This document shows, piece after piece, positions 35,380 through 46,578 of a stretch of DNA of 64,000 nucleotides. The translations under genes and the position numbers were made by a program. Numbering within the stretch: position 1 is the first letter of the stretch; each line of letters starts with the position of its first letter. The stretch covers positions 1,255,001 through 1,319,000 of the forward strand of contig NC_062240.1 in assembly GCF_905475465.1 (NCBI RefSeq), given 5' to 3'. The stretch is from Pieris napi (Eukaryota; Arthropoda; Insecta; Lepidoptera; Pieridae). The notes beneath the pieces are model-generated. The model had not been told where the DNA came from. It did not search any database and saw only the letters and a program-made list of their open reading frames with translations.

Positions 35380-36300
35380 GTTTTGGTTCCTGTGACAGTG
35401 TATCTTTATTGCTGGCTGCATTTCCTCGCTGTATTGCGATTTATTCGTATTAACGAGGAAAGCACCAGCTCTGGGGTCAACGGTACTATCTAACTTAAAT
35501 CTTTAAGTAGTTTTTTTTTATATTTATACTAGCAGACCGGCCAAGCGTTGCTGTGGCTAAGGTTTTTGTTATATTACATAGTAGTAAACTATTCAAGGGA
35601 AATGGTAGTGCTTTATTGGTGGTTATGCCATTAAATTGTAGCTTATGTGTAACGTTGGTACTTTCAACACAGCGCCATCTGTTCGAATTGTGACTATCAA
35701 ATAATAAACAAATATTTCGCAATAAAATAATATTGCGGGTATAAATTGAGATGTAAGCTATCCTTTCTTTTAAGTTGGATCAAACTATACACGGTGTGCA
35801 AATTTGATTGAAATCGGTTCGGTAGTTTAGGAGTCCATAGCGGACAAACAACGTGACACGTAATTTATATACATATTAAGATTTCGTAAGTGTTTATTTT
35901 ACATTTTACATTTCATATCGCATTTATCATCGCAAATTAACATAAGTTTTGAGGTGAATTTTAACCGCTGTCAAAATCACCGCGTGTGTATAATATGGAT
36001 AACTATGAGGTTATAATAGATTGTTAGTTTTAATTAACCGATGTTTTCGTTAAAGATGAACATATTCTCTTTGTGTGTATTATTTAATTGTGTTTTGTTT
36101 AGTTTCATTTAATTTCATTTATTAACAGTAGGTATATGTTTTATGAGTGTAATAAATGGATTTTTGCATATTTCTATAATTTAAAGCAAGTATCAAGTTT
36201 AGACAGCCGCCAACTTAAATCTTTTTAATAGCGCATGTGCACTTGAACACGGCCCAACAGTCCGTGTGGAACTCTACTCCAAATGGACAATTAAAGTTTT
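35380..36300 (-). mobile_element. Interrupted LINE 3' end (same family as 2345-2851)
   Basis: 35380-35510 and 36208-36300 align to consecutive parts of 2345-2570 (GTTTGGTCCCTGTGGCAG through CACCAGTTCTGGGGTCA, then CGCCAACTTAAATC through CTCTACTCCGAAG). The intervening ~700 bp contain a Helitron-like element. AACTTAAATCTTT is present at both edges of the gap, as a target duplication would be, although a few bases are missing from the left piece. Confidence 0.55.
35529..35881 (-). mobile_element. Helitron-like element
   Basis: On the minus strand: TCTTAATATGTATATAAATT after an A, through ACGGTGTATAGTTTGATCC and AACGTTACACATAAG, to GCTTGGCCGGTCTGCTAG before a T. A relative is at 29193-29603. 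Confidence 0.6.
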
Positions 36301-36589
36301 AGGAAATACTATTTACCAGTTTTTGCTTTTATGTACAATTCCAAGACCAGATTTTCTGAGTTCGCTTCACAGTGCGTACTAACGGGTTATACGACAAGTT
36401 TTTTCTTTATAAAACGGTTCTAGTGGAATTAACTAAGCAATACCACACTTATTGGTAGCAACACAAATAATTGATTTGACCACGTTTCCCCCTTCAACCC
36501 ACTTTATTGTGAACATGTCGTAATAATATATGGCTTGTTTCTATTCTTTTAGGAACATTTATTACTATAATATTGTTGTTTATGTATGA

Positions 36590-36690
36590 TACACATGGGC
36601 AGAAGGCTCATCTGATGTTAAATGATACTGTCGCCCATTGACACTCATATTGCCAGAGGGCTCATAAATACGTTAGCCGATCTATTTATT
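36590..36690 (-). mobile_element. Worn poly(A)-type retroposon fragment
   Basis: GGGCAGAAGGCTCATCTGAT, TGATACTGTCGCCCATTGAC, GCCAGAGGGCTC in the order of 54268-54560. Confidence 0.5.
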
Positions 36691-36699
36691 CATAACAAA

Positions 36700-38535
36700 A
36701 TATGGTTGTGACAAAATTGACCTAACCCCACTTTAGCCAGGGTACCCTTACATGGTACATGATGCATGTTAAAAACAAAATGAATACAAGTTACGTATTA
36801 ATAAGAAAAAGCAGTTTTAATGTTAAATCTAGTTAAACCTCAAAAATGCGTGAATGGAAATATTTACGCAGTAATAATACGCACCCACTAATATATTATA
36901 TCCTATAAAAAATATATATTATTTTCACCAGAAACAGTCGTAATTCAAACCCTTATTGTATCTCAGACAACAAAATTTGATAGAAAAAGAATAAGGAAAT
37001 TAAATAATCTAAGAATAGTTTCTTTTAATTACAAAATCCGAACAATTTACGAACTATAACACGCTCCCGAACTTCTGTTTTCGATACTGCAATGCAGTAC
37101 AATTATTCTTATCTCGTGCAGAATTCCGACGTCAGGTATTTGTACATGTTTTAACCGAAAATGAAGGTGTTCTTATATAAAGGTAATACGACTATTAATT
37201 TTATTTTATTTACTGCACACCTTTAATTACTCTGCTAACTTTTTATAATTTTCTTTTTCTACTAAGTTAAGTTTCTTTTCTTTTTTTTGCGATTGAGGCG
37301 CATACTAGCTGCTGTGGTCTCTGGCAGAATGACCAGCGCTGTGGAAGAGAGCCAGGGCCAATTACAGCCACAGCATACACGCATTACACACTTGAAACAA
37401 ACCGAATGGAAAAAGGGATATTTTTTAAATTTGTTATTTTTTTTTCTTTGATTATTGTTATTTTGTGTGTGTGTTTTTATTTGTAATAATTGATATGTCT
37501 ATGTCTATGAATTCAAATTATATTTTCCAAGAAAATTATAAGAAATCTTATTTAACAAAATCCTGACAAAACAAATGAACGTTGGTTTTATTAAGGTATA
37601 TTTTGTAAGGCTATATTTAATTAATAAAGGTCAATGTAGCGCTGATTTATGTAATTGTTGATTTTAATTGTACTCTATGTATTTTTAAGTTAAGTATTGT
37701 GATATAGCGTTCAAAAGTAGGACCGCATATTTTCTTCATTTATACCATGTCATGCAAATAAAGTATTTAATAAAAAGCCACATCGATCGTACCCTAAAAC
37801 CATCTTCTATATCAAATAGTTTATATTACCTTTCCGCAGCCGAACTATTAATTGAATTAATTTAACTTACTCAGCAGAAGCATTTAGTTTGGAGGCTACT
37901 GTTTGTAGCTAATTTATAGAGTTTATAAAATAGCTACAAACAACATAACATTTCACTTGTAACAAGGGATGTGTAATTAATAACCAAAGCTTTTGGTACA
38001 ATCAACCCGAAACAATAATCGTTCTATTCTTTACGGGAATCAAATCAATGATTGCGGTTAGAAATGTGTACTTGAACCAAATATTAACGATCCCTTTTTA
38101 TATATTTTGATCATTATTTCTGACATCAATAGAACTCAACTAAATTGAGATTAAAACCCTACTAACGAAGGTGGCGTTTATCCCTTTATATCCATGCGCC
38201 GAGTTTTCTCTCCCCCTAGAATATGGCGTGGGAGCCGATGCCTGGCCATGCGTCGTACTCGTGAAGGTTGCCAGTTTTGGTTAATGTTTGGACTTGGATC
38301 TGTGTACATATGGCTATGTATTACTTTCTGCCTTGATTCTACGTTTTTCCTGTTCCCACAGTATTGTAGGTGCATGCCCCTATTCCACCGCAACTTGCTA
38401 AGAGAGATAAAACATTCAGTTTTCTTATTTATTTATTCGTTATTTTTTATTTAATCACAATAATTTACTGGTAGAAGACAAACATTATGTAAACGAATAA
38501 AAAGGGTGTGTACTGTGTACGTACATAAGTACGCG
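36700..38535. other. No confirmed gene
   Basis: A GC-richer patch at 37295-37395 (CAGCGCTGTGGAAGAGAGCC, CCACAGCATACACGC) looks repeat-derived. A pair of opposed frames at 38178-38454 around ATATGGCGTGGGAGCCGATG is unrecognised. The rest is AT-rich. Confidence 0.35.
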
Positions 38536-38538
38536 TTA

Positions 38539-38702
38539 GAAGTTATACTTCTTTGGCGTAACAAGATAAAAATCTTTTCAAAAAATTTATTATACGCTTG
38601 TAGAAAAAACGACACTAACAATAGAAAAAACTAAAGTGTTGACTATAGCTAACTTCAGGGTATCGGTTTTTAAGTCTAACTCGCCAAATGAAGTATAACT
38701 TC
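38539..38702. mobile_element. 164-bp MITE, GAAGTTATACTTC family, uninterrupted copy
   Basis: Ends GAAGTTATACTTCTTTGGCG (38539) and CGCCAAATGAAGTATAACTT plus C (38702). The middle, CGACACTAACAATAG at 38611-38625, is the empty form of the site that holds the Harbinger MITE at 62206-62721. Confidence 0.65.
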
Positions 38703-38989
38703 AAAAAAAAACCTTTTTAAAGAGTAACGTCTGATCCGTTCTATGTCCTTGAATTGTCAGTGAATGTATTTTTTTAAATATTTTTCAAATATAAAACCAT
38801 TATTTTTTCCACTCACGTTCATATGTGTATAATATATATATAGTAACAATTACGAATTAATTATATTTGATTTAAATCTTTATCTACTGACCGATATTAA
38901 AATGTGTAATAAAATGCAATATCCCTGAGTAACATAGACTAGATTAGGTAAACTTATACATACACACATACATACTTATACAGCGATGA

Positions 38990-39035
38990 AATGCTGCCAG
39001 CGTTAAAGGTACACTGCCACAAGGACCAACCTTTT
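38990..39035 (+). mobile_element. Short LINE 3' terminal fragment
   Basis: AATGCTGCCAGCGTTAAAGG and TACACTGCCACA-GGACCAA are the reverse complement of 2368-2402. Confidence 0.6.
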
Positions 39036-39595
39036 TAAATTTGTTTTACTTTTCTTTTTATTAATTTTAAACTATGTAACTTATACAATAATATATTATG
39101 TGATGTGACAAGATTTTTATTTAAAAAGTCATGAATATTATCCCTATCCAGTGTTATTAACACATTGCAAGGTATACATAAAATTAATGTCGCTGTCTCC
39201 CGGGAAACAAGTTGCGGCAATATTAATCTCATTTCATATATTTCTTACTGAACCCGCGTAACTTTGATTGGATATCGAACAGTCTATTTAAACATGTTCG
39301 GTCTTACTAATAAAGATTTATGCACATTGTATAAGCCTGTTATAAGAAAAATGTTACTAATAATTCCTGAATTGACAAGGTTGATGTATACTGCTGTTAT
39401 AACAAGTTTCTGGTTTGTATGAAGACTTGTACAATGCTTATACAACGCAGAGGCCTAGTTTAACGGGTGAATAAGACAAAAATTGCGTAATTTTATCTGA
39501 TTTCGCGTTTGACAGCATTTTTTGACTGTTTAGTTCAAGAAAAGATTTAAGTTAGTAGGTATTAGTGTTTGTTGAAAATAGATTTTATAGATCAA

Positions 39596-39980
39596 ATGGA
39601 AGATTTAGATAATATTGATATGCAGCTAATACATACGATTGAAGATTTGCCGCCTCCAAGGAAAGTCTAAACATACCAAACTCGGTGCAATCCGTTATTA
39701 ATTTCGCATGGCGATTTCAAAACAAAATACCGCTTTTCAAAGAAGTATGTTATGAAGATCTGTGGCATAGTGCGAGCTGATGTCGAAAAGAGTAATAGAG
39801 GTGGAGGGTTTTCGATTTAGGTGTCTTCTTCATGGCTTCTCAGTGTCATTAGAAAATGCCAAATTATATATAGTAGCACTGGCAATCCTCCACAATATTG
39901 CTATTGATATCAAAGAAGACCTGGATGTTACGTATGATGACACTGAGAATGCTCCAGAAGAACCAAGGCCAACCTAGACG
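39596..39980 (+). pseudogene. Truncated Harbinger transposase (left copy)
   Basis: A start codon at 39596 opens MEDLDNIDMQLIHT and stops after PPPRKV. A further frame gives DFKTKYRFSKKYVMKI (family N-terminal helix, F-x-x-R-Y-R-F-S-K). It then runs, out of frame, into RVIEVEGFRFRCLLHG and KLYIVALAILHNIAIDIKED, the C-terminal end of the DDE nuclease with its A-x-x-I-L-H-N block. Everything between, including the catalytic acids of the core, is deleted. It cannot encode an active enzyme. Confidence 0.75.
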
Positions 39981-40175
39981 CCCCCAAGCAATCTGGCTGG
40001 ACAAGCTGCTAGAGCTGCTTTTATTGAAACATATTTTTAAGGCTGTTTTATTTACATAGGTGTGGATAGTTAAGGACTTGAAATAAATAAAAAGTTATAT
40101 TTCATTTAAAACAGGGGTTTTATTTTTTTTATAAGTATATAATTATTCATTTAATTGCTGCTGTAACAATTTGAG

Positions 40176-40476
40176 CCTTAGAAGATGATCCTGTCTAGCC
40201 CTTTCGTGAGCTTCTGTTTGAGCTCATGTGTTTCAGCCATCTGCCTTTGTTTTGTTTCGTGCTCTTCCTGCAAACACTGGAACGGAGTTGCGGAGTTTGG
40301 CACTTTCCACTATTTGAGATGCCTAAAAAATTTAAGTATGATCGTTGAGGGGTTTTGAATGAAATAGTCCTTTCTCTATCACATTGATACTAACCTCTTC
40401 TAACTTTTGTACTGCAGAACGCGGCTTTTTATGTCAAATTCTAGTCCTCTTTGTCTGAGGTTTTGGAGTTTCTATT
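40176..40476 (-). pseudogene. Harbinger second gene remnant (left copy)
   Basis: Mirror of 41140-41440: a basic stretch (TPKPQTKRTRI, then KKPRSAVQKLEE) and a helical end (QIVESAKLRNSVP, EEHETKQRQMAETHELKQKL) with frameshifts. Harbinger elements carry a second, Myb/SANT-like DNA-binding gene with this kind of K/Q/E-rich C-terminus. The DNA-binding part is not visible. Confidence 0.45.
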
Positions 40477-41139
40477 AGCTGCAAATAATAAAATGTTATT
40501 AGTATATTAAGTAAATGTGTATATAATTGCTTTGGTTGATAAATTAAATACAACTTACATTAGAATTATGAGTTGTATCAGAATTATTAAATCAAACGTC
40601 AATCAAACACGGCGGGTTGCCAGGGTAACAATAAATAAGCTTCGTTTTGTTATTCAACCAATACACATCGATTATTGGTCAAAGAGGTGTTTATGCCCTG
40701 TACAAGCTCTATTCACTGAATTACTATCACCTTGTTATAACGCATGTATAGTGATTTTTTATTAGTAAGACCGGTTATGTATAAAAGTATTAATTATTGT
40801 ATTTTAATATAATATTGAATAATTACTTTACTAATATAATTTCGGTCTTACTAATAAAAAATCACTATACATGCGTTATAACAAGGTGATAGTAATTCAG
40901 TGAATAGAGCTTGTACAGGGCATAAACACCTCTTTGACCAATAATCGATGTGTATTGGTTGAATAACAAAACGAAGCTTATTTATTGTTACCCTGGCAAC
41001 CCGCCGTGTTTGATTGACGTTTGATTTAATAATTCTGATACAACTCATAATTCTAATGTAAGTTGTATTTAATTTATCAACCAAAGCAATTATATACACA
41101 TTTACTTAATATACTAATAACATTTTATTATTTGCAGCT

Positions 41140-41440
41140 AATAGAAACTCCAAAACCTCAGACAAAGAGGACTAGAATTTGACATAAAAAGCCGCGTTCT
41201 GCAGTACAAAAGTTAGAAGAGGTTAGTATCAATGTGATAGAGAAAGGACTATTTCATTCAAAACCCCTCAACGATCATACTTAAATTTTTTAGGCATCTC
41301 AAATAGTGGAAAGTGCCAAACTCCGCAACTCCGTTCCAGTGTTTGCAGGAAGAGCACGAAACAAAACAAAGGCAGATGGCTGAAACACATGAGCTCAAAC
41401 AGAAGCTCACGAAAGGGCTAGACAGGATCATCTTCTAAGG
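41140..41440 (+). pseudogene. Harbinger second gene remnant (right copy)
   Basis: Reads TPKPQTKRTRI, stop, KKPRSAVQKLEE, then, after an intron-like or shifted join, QIVESAKLRNSVPV and EEHETKQRQMAETHELKQKL. Same sequence as the mirrored copy. Assigned to the accessory Harbinger gene by position and composition only. Confidence 0.45.
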
Positions 41441-41635
41441 CTCAAATTGTTACAGCAGCAATTAAATGAATAATTATATACTTATAAAAAAAATAAAACC
41501 CCTGTTTTAAATGAAATATAACTTTTTATTTATTTCAAGTCCTTAACTATCCACACCTATGTAAATAAAACAGCCTTAAAAATATGTTTCAATAAAAGCA
41601 GCTCTAGCAGCTTGTCCAGCCAGATTGCTTGGGGG

Positions 41636-42020
41636 CGTCTAGGTTGGCCTTGGTTCTTCTGGAGCATTCTCAGTGTCATCATACGTAACATCCAGGTCTT
41701 CTTTGATATCAATAGCAATATTGTGGAGGATTGCCAGTGCTACTATATATAATTTGGCATTTTCTAATGACACTGAGAAGCCATGAAGAAGACACCTAAA
41801 TCGAAAACCCTCCACCTCTATTACTCTTTTCGACATCAGCTCGCACTATGCCACAGATCTTCATAACATACTTCTTTGAAAAGCGGTATTTTGTTTTGAA
41901 ATCGCCATGCGAAATTAATAACGGATTGCACCGAGTTTGGTATGTTTAGACTTTCCTTGGAGGCGGCAAATCTTCAATCGTATGTATTAGCTGCATATCA
42001 ATATTATCTAAATCTTCCAT
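41636..42020 (-). pseudogene. Truncated Harbinger transposase (right copy)
   Basis: Same frames and same central deletion as 39596-39980; the 65-codon C-terminal frame (41836-41639) is identical residue for residue. Confidence 0.75.
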
Positions 42021-42319
42021 TTGATCTATAAAATCTATTTTCAACAAACACTAATACCTACTAACTTAAATCTTTTCTTGAACTAAACAGTCAAAAAATG
42101 CTGTCAAACGCGAAATCAGATAAAATTACGCAATTTTTGTCTTATTCACCCGTTAAACTAGGCCTCTGCGTTGTATAAGCATTGTACAAGTCTTCATACA
42201 AACCAGAAACTTGTTATAACAGCAGTATACATCAACCTTGTCAATTCAGGAATTATTAGTAACATTTTTCTTATAACAGGCTTATACAATGTGCATAAAT
42301 CTTTATTAGTAAGACCGTT

Positions 42320-43435
42320 TATGTATAATGCTTCTTATAAGTAGTGTACAACAAAAACTTGGCGATTAATAAGGGCGCCTTTTCCACTATATTATGCATT
42401 TTCATGAAAAAATTGTATTTCATGAATGAAATAATACCTGTATAATTTATATTTCAATTGAATTAAACAATGGGTAAGATTGGCAATGAAAAGTGGCATT
42501 AATTAGCTTTAGAAAAATATAAGTACGCAAAACGACATATTATTCCATCAATATGAAGATATAGCAGTACTCCTAGGAAGCCTTAGTGGTTAAGCGTGCA
42601 ATTCTAATAACCCAATATGATGATGATGCTCGTATGAAGAAGGAATTGAGAAATGACATCTTCTAGTCCTAACAATTGACGACAATTGTGGGAACAAAAG
42701 GATTTTGATAAAAATTTATTTAAATACAATAGTCAAACTGATAACCTCCTCTTTAGAGGTTTTTTAAGTCAGTAAAATAGAGATTCTGATGTATAGAGAT
42801 ATATCTAAAAGGCTGTGCATACCGGATTACCTTCATTCCATAGCGTTTTAATTAATTGTATTTAATAATAATAGACCGCTTTAAATGACTGTACTCCTTT
42901 GCATTGAATAATATAATCAATTATATTATGATGTGTCCAAATATTTAAATTTAATTATTTATTTATTTAATTCCTTATCATATAGCAAACATAATTTATA
43001 TATATTACACTTAAAATATTGCCAAAGATGAAATACATAATAATTACAAATAGGTTCACATTTACAAAAGGGAAAAAACAATAAAAATTATACATTTGTT
43101 ACTTGTATTCTCGTGTAATTGTATTCTAGCCACGTTGCTAAGTCACAAAACGTTTAGAATCGCAGAGGTTAACAAGAAAACTTAAGGATATCTCATTAGT
43201 TCGGGATAATAGACACGATATAGACGATAAGATTAGGGAGTTGAGATTGGGGCCTTGTTAACATAAGAATTAGGCCCAAGAGACCTATAATGGGAATGTT
43301 TAAAGGGCAACTGTTTAATTCTTGACATGCTAGTGGAATTTAATCATCAAAATACATTTAAAGTTATTTTAATCCATCTTTAGCCATAGTTAACAATTAA
43401 AATATAAAATGTATAAAATGCCTGTACTTTGCCTT
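42320..43435. other. No gene seen
   Basis: AT-rich. A worn tRNA-like head may lie near 42575-42610 (AGGAAGCCTTAGTGGTTAAG). Otherwise unassigned. Confidence 0.4.
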
Positions 43436-43439
43436 TGTT

Positions 43440-44160
43440 AGGAGTACACTGGAATATGCATGCACTGTTTGGTCCCCAACCTACAAGAAATACATTGAAG
43501 CAATAGAGAACATTCAAATAAAGTTTCTTAAGTTTTAAGGATTTCCGAAAGTACAGTAGCTATATAGATTCCTGCAAGTACTTTGGTATTGAATCATTAG
43601 AATGTCGACGTAAACAATATGACCTTATATTTTTACACGCTATTTGCAACGATTTAATTGACTGTCCTGACTTATTGCCGCTTTTACTTTTTCACGCCCC
43701 TTCTTCACACAATACAAGGCAAACGCAACTATTTAAAATTCCTCGGTTTAATTCAAACTATTTACGAAACTCAGTCATGCATCGTATACCTTCAGATTAT
43801 AATAGGAATTACCAGCAAATAGAAATATTTAATGTATCTAAAAAATGCTTAAGAAATGATATAAAAAATCTAGTATCTTTTATTAGATAGAATGGCTTTG
43901 TTAATTGTTATTCCTTCTTTATAATAAATATGTTGTAATGAACTGTGAATCGTAGAATTTAGAATTTACATACATACATACATATATTCTTTGTAATTTT
44001 TTTTTTTAATTTTTTGTATTTGTATAGGTGTAACTGTGTTTTGTGTATGTTTAAATGTGTATTCCATTTTTGGCTCTTGTGTATAGTGTAATTTTTTGAA
44101 TATTGTATAGTACTTGTAAGTAGCTTTAGGAATACCATTAAGCAAATAAATAAATAAAAC
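43440..44160 (+). pseudogene. LINE ORF2 C-terminal domain and 3' UTR
   Basis: Frame one: RSTLEYACTVWSPTYKKYIE, then AIENIQIKFLKF and a stop. After a frame change: CKYFGIESLECRRKQYDLIF, then CNDLIDCPDLLPLLLFHAPS and NTRQTQLFKIPRFNSNYLRN, to a stop at 43888-43890. R-S-x-L-E-Y-x-x-x-V-W-x-P and L-G-x-x-x-L-x-x-R-R-x-x-x-D are the thumb/C-terminal landmarks of insect non-LTR reverse transcriptases. About 270 bp of 3' UTR follow, ending in AAATAAATAAATAAA. Confidence 0.75.
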
Positions 44161-44249
44161 TATATAACCAATACACAAATACAGTATTTACAATATTCTT
44201 AACATACATAGTAACAATAAGAATTGTAAATCGATAAATTGAAAATTAT

Positions 44250-44410
44250 AACAAATTTATAAAGTTGAGTCCCTGTGGCAGTATCCCTTTGAGGCAGCAT
44301 TTCCTGGCTGTATTGCGATACTTATTCGTTGAGCGAAGAAAGCACCAGCTCTGGGGTAACTGGTACTATCTACCAGGTGCCGACTTTAATTAGCACCTGT
44401 GCACTTGAAC
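44250..44410 (-). mobile_element. LINE 3' end copy (family of 2345-2851)
   Basis: AGTCCCTGTGGCAGT, GCAGCATTTCCTGGCTGTAT, GAAAGCACCAGCTCTGGGGT, GGTACTATCTACCAGGTGCC and ACCTGTGCACTTGAACC in the same order as 2365-2520, with small deletions. Confidence 0.7.
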
Positions 44411-44439
44411 CTAATAACTAATTTATATCCAAAAAACGG

Positions 44440-44520
44440 TGTATTGAAGTTGAGAAAGCAGTGGCCTAGTGCCTAGGAACGTGACTGTGGACCAGAGATC
44501 GTGAATTGATCGCTTTTTAG
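44440..44520 (+). mobile_element. SINE head fragment
   Basis: AAAGCAGTGGCCTAGTGCC and GACCAGAGATCGTGAATTGA resemble the tRNA-like head of family A at 16033. The body is absent. It lies just before the TIR element at 44554. Confidence 0.4.
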
Positions 44521-44553
44521 ACTCATAGACATAGATATAACATTTATTACTAA

Positions 44554-46157
44554 TGGTAGGGGAGCCCAAGAGGGGATTTCGGGATTTACTAAAGCGCGGC
44601 AGATTAATATATAGGGGGATACCTTGTACCCGGTTAAGTACCTCCACAAAATATGAGGCCCATATATAAAGCCGCACGTGAAGGAGACAGGATCAGTTTA
44701 GTAAAAAAAAATTGACCATCAGAAATTCCCGAGCGCGTCAGATTAAGGTAGGGTGAGTTAATTACATCCTAAAAAGTGTATATTCCACTAATCTGACAAT
44801 TTGAGAGTGACGGAAAAAAAGGGGAGGGCAACAAAGTTGTAAAAAAAAAACGTCATCTCGACATTCTCGAGCGTAGCTAATTTTTTTTTTATTTTGAAGG
44901 AAATAATTCAAGAATAATGAAAAATATATAATCTGACGATTTCCGCAAGCCGAAATAACAAAAATTCGTCGATAAAGTTAAATGCGTGCAGCTGCGTGAT
45001 GCCTACATTTCCTTAAACTGATCGGAATCTACTAAACGGCGTTCTAAATATTTCCCTCAAAATTACATTTCCTGTGAATTTGAACCGATTCGGACCGATA
45101 GATTTTGAGAAATTTTGAAAAATCTTAAAAAAATAAGAAATTTTTTTTTTTTAAGTGGTTTCTTTATCGATCAACTTCAAAAACTAATCCGCCTTTGAGC
45201 TTGAAAAACCACGTCGATCGCCACCAAGCTGGTCAAAAGCGGTTGATTCGTTCGAGAGATATCGTACACGAAAGAAAACCGAAAAAGTGTTTTTTCGGGA
45301 TTACTCCAAAATTTGTGGTTCGATCAATTAAAATTGCAAAATTATTTATGAGGATAATAAAACTGCGTCGAATGCCGCCAACCGCGTGAAAATTGCTTGA
45401 TCCATTCAAAAGTTATTGCGGTTTGAAAATTCCAAAAATAGTGTTCTATGAAACTTCTATCAGACTTTCGAGCTGGGAGAGCTCAAATGCATAGAAATGT
45501 TATTTCTTTGAACTCAGCGAGCTCAAAATATCAATTTTAAGCGCCCAGGAATGGAATTAGCGGGAAGTTGCAGGGATGGCCCTTTAGGTGAACCGTTTTT
45601 CTATTTTTTTTTGGCAGATCAGGCGAATCCCTCTAGATAATCGTCAGATTATGAGACAGTACGTTTAGAACATAAAGATGAACCACATATATCTTAATCT
45701 GACGCGCTTGAGTATTTCAAAATTGCGATTTTTTTTTGCAAATTAAGAAAATGGCTGTGGGTTTGCGTCCCATCGAAATCGTCAGATTAGTGAATGAGAC
45801 CTTTTTTTTGGTGCACTTAACACTCCCTTAGAAAATCTGACGCGCTCGATAATTTTTATTTTTTTTTCATTTTCAACCCTTAAATACAACCACCCGCATC
45901 ATGCAAACGATCAGATTAACATACGAACATTATTAAAAATACGTAGGGCATAGATGCTATCAATATCTGACGCGCTCGAGGATGTCCATGCAACAGTTTT
46001 TTTTTACATATTTAACTATCTATAGCCGCTTCCCCCACCGATGAAAAGGAATTTATCATATAACATTTTTTTCTTCTTTTTATCTAAGCTTTGCATCCCA
46101 ATAGGTCTCTACGACGCTCGAGTAAATCCCCATTTAGCATCGTGGGCTCCCCTACCA
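44554..46157. mobile_element. Unclassified 1.6-kb TIR element with internal repeat modules, TSD TAA
   Basis: Termini TGGTAGGGGAGCCCA (44554) and TGGGCTCCCCTACCA (ending 46157) are exact inverse repeats. TAA flanks both (44551-44553, 46158-46160). The body has no long frame. It is made of degenerate modules holding AATCTGACGCGCTCGA or its complement, poly(T) tracts of 8-10 and, in the centre (45060-45440), three worn units each containing a phrase like GATTCGTTCGAGAGATATCG. A three-base TWA duplication suggests Harbinger-like mobilisation, but the TIR sequence is not one I can place. Confidence 0.7.
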
Positions 46158-46201
46158 TAACAAAAACACACACATAATAACAATAATCAAAGAAAAAAAA
46201 T

Positions 46202-46574
46202 ATTGGTTGTTTGTAAAGTAGGTTTACGATCGAGATGTTTACGTGATAACGTCTTATTGGTGATATAAGTTTTTGGGAAGTAAGGAATTAATGAATATAA
46301 CAATTTTTTCAAATTTTAAATTACATCTATCGTTTTATTCACACTTTTGATGATAAATTTCGGGTGTAAAATGACAAGTTTACTTATTCGACTATGATAT
46401 ACATTTTTCTTCATACATTCACGGAATGACTGGCAGCGCTCGAGATGAGACGGGAGATCGGTCCGTCTCTCTCTCGTTATACCTGCGATCGCGCTCGTGA
46501 GGTTTTGGTGTGACACAAGTTTCTGAACATGTCACCCGACTAAAACGATTTTAAAGACGTTATCACGTCAAAAA
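46202..46574 (-). mobile_element. ~370-bp MITE, copy 1
   Basis: Near-identical to 61549-61921 in opposite orientation. Contains ACGTGATAACGTCTT (46241-46255) and its exact inverse (46554-46568), but similarity reaches beyond these to TTGGTTGTTTG on one side and TCAAAAA on the other. A 66-codon frame is kept in both copies because the copies are young, not necessarily because it is a gene. Confidence 0.7.
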
Positions 46575-46578
46575 TATC

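Larger units (their letters stand above)
39299..40773 (+). mobile_element. Harbinger-type element, left copy (1475 bp), TSD GTT
   Basis: Terminal inverted repeat CGGTCTTACTAATAAA at 39299 and its complement ending at 40773; GTT on both sides (39296-39298 and 40774-40776). Inside are a truncated transposase (39596-39980, plus) and remains of the second Harbinger gene (minus). Three-base duplications, two genes and the DDE remnant fit PIF/Harbinger, though the usual TWA target is not kept here. It is mirrored, as far as I can compare base for base, by the copy at 40843-42317. Confidence 0.8.
40843..42317 (-). mobile_element. Harbinger-type element, right copy (1475 bp), TSD TTT
   Basis: The reverse complement of the left copy, symmetrical about 40808 (coordinates sum to 81616). 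Its own flanks are TTT (40840-40842 and 42318-42320). The 69-bp spacer 40774-40842 is not part of either. GTTATGTATAA after the left copy and TTTATGTATAA after the right copy are alike, so the two landed at similar or duplicated sites. Confidence 0.8.

Noticed and set aside
38194..38454. 86-codon frame with Arg/Cys-rich start and hydrophobic middle as a secreted peptide
   Set aside because: The opposite strand is equally open over most of the length and the segment looks repeat-derived; no signal-peptide layout at the start.
40517..40765. 82-codon frame repeated in the two Harbinger copies (also 40851-41099)
   Set aside because: It sits at the non-coding end of the element and has no transposase motif; duplication comes from the palindrome.
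46316..46516. 66-codon frame found identically in two places (also 61607-61807)
   Set aside because: It lies inside a MITE with inverted ends; identity reflects copy youth, and no known protein motif is visible.
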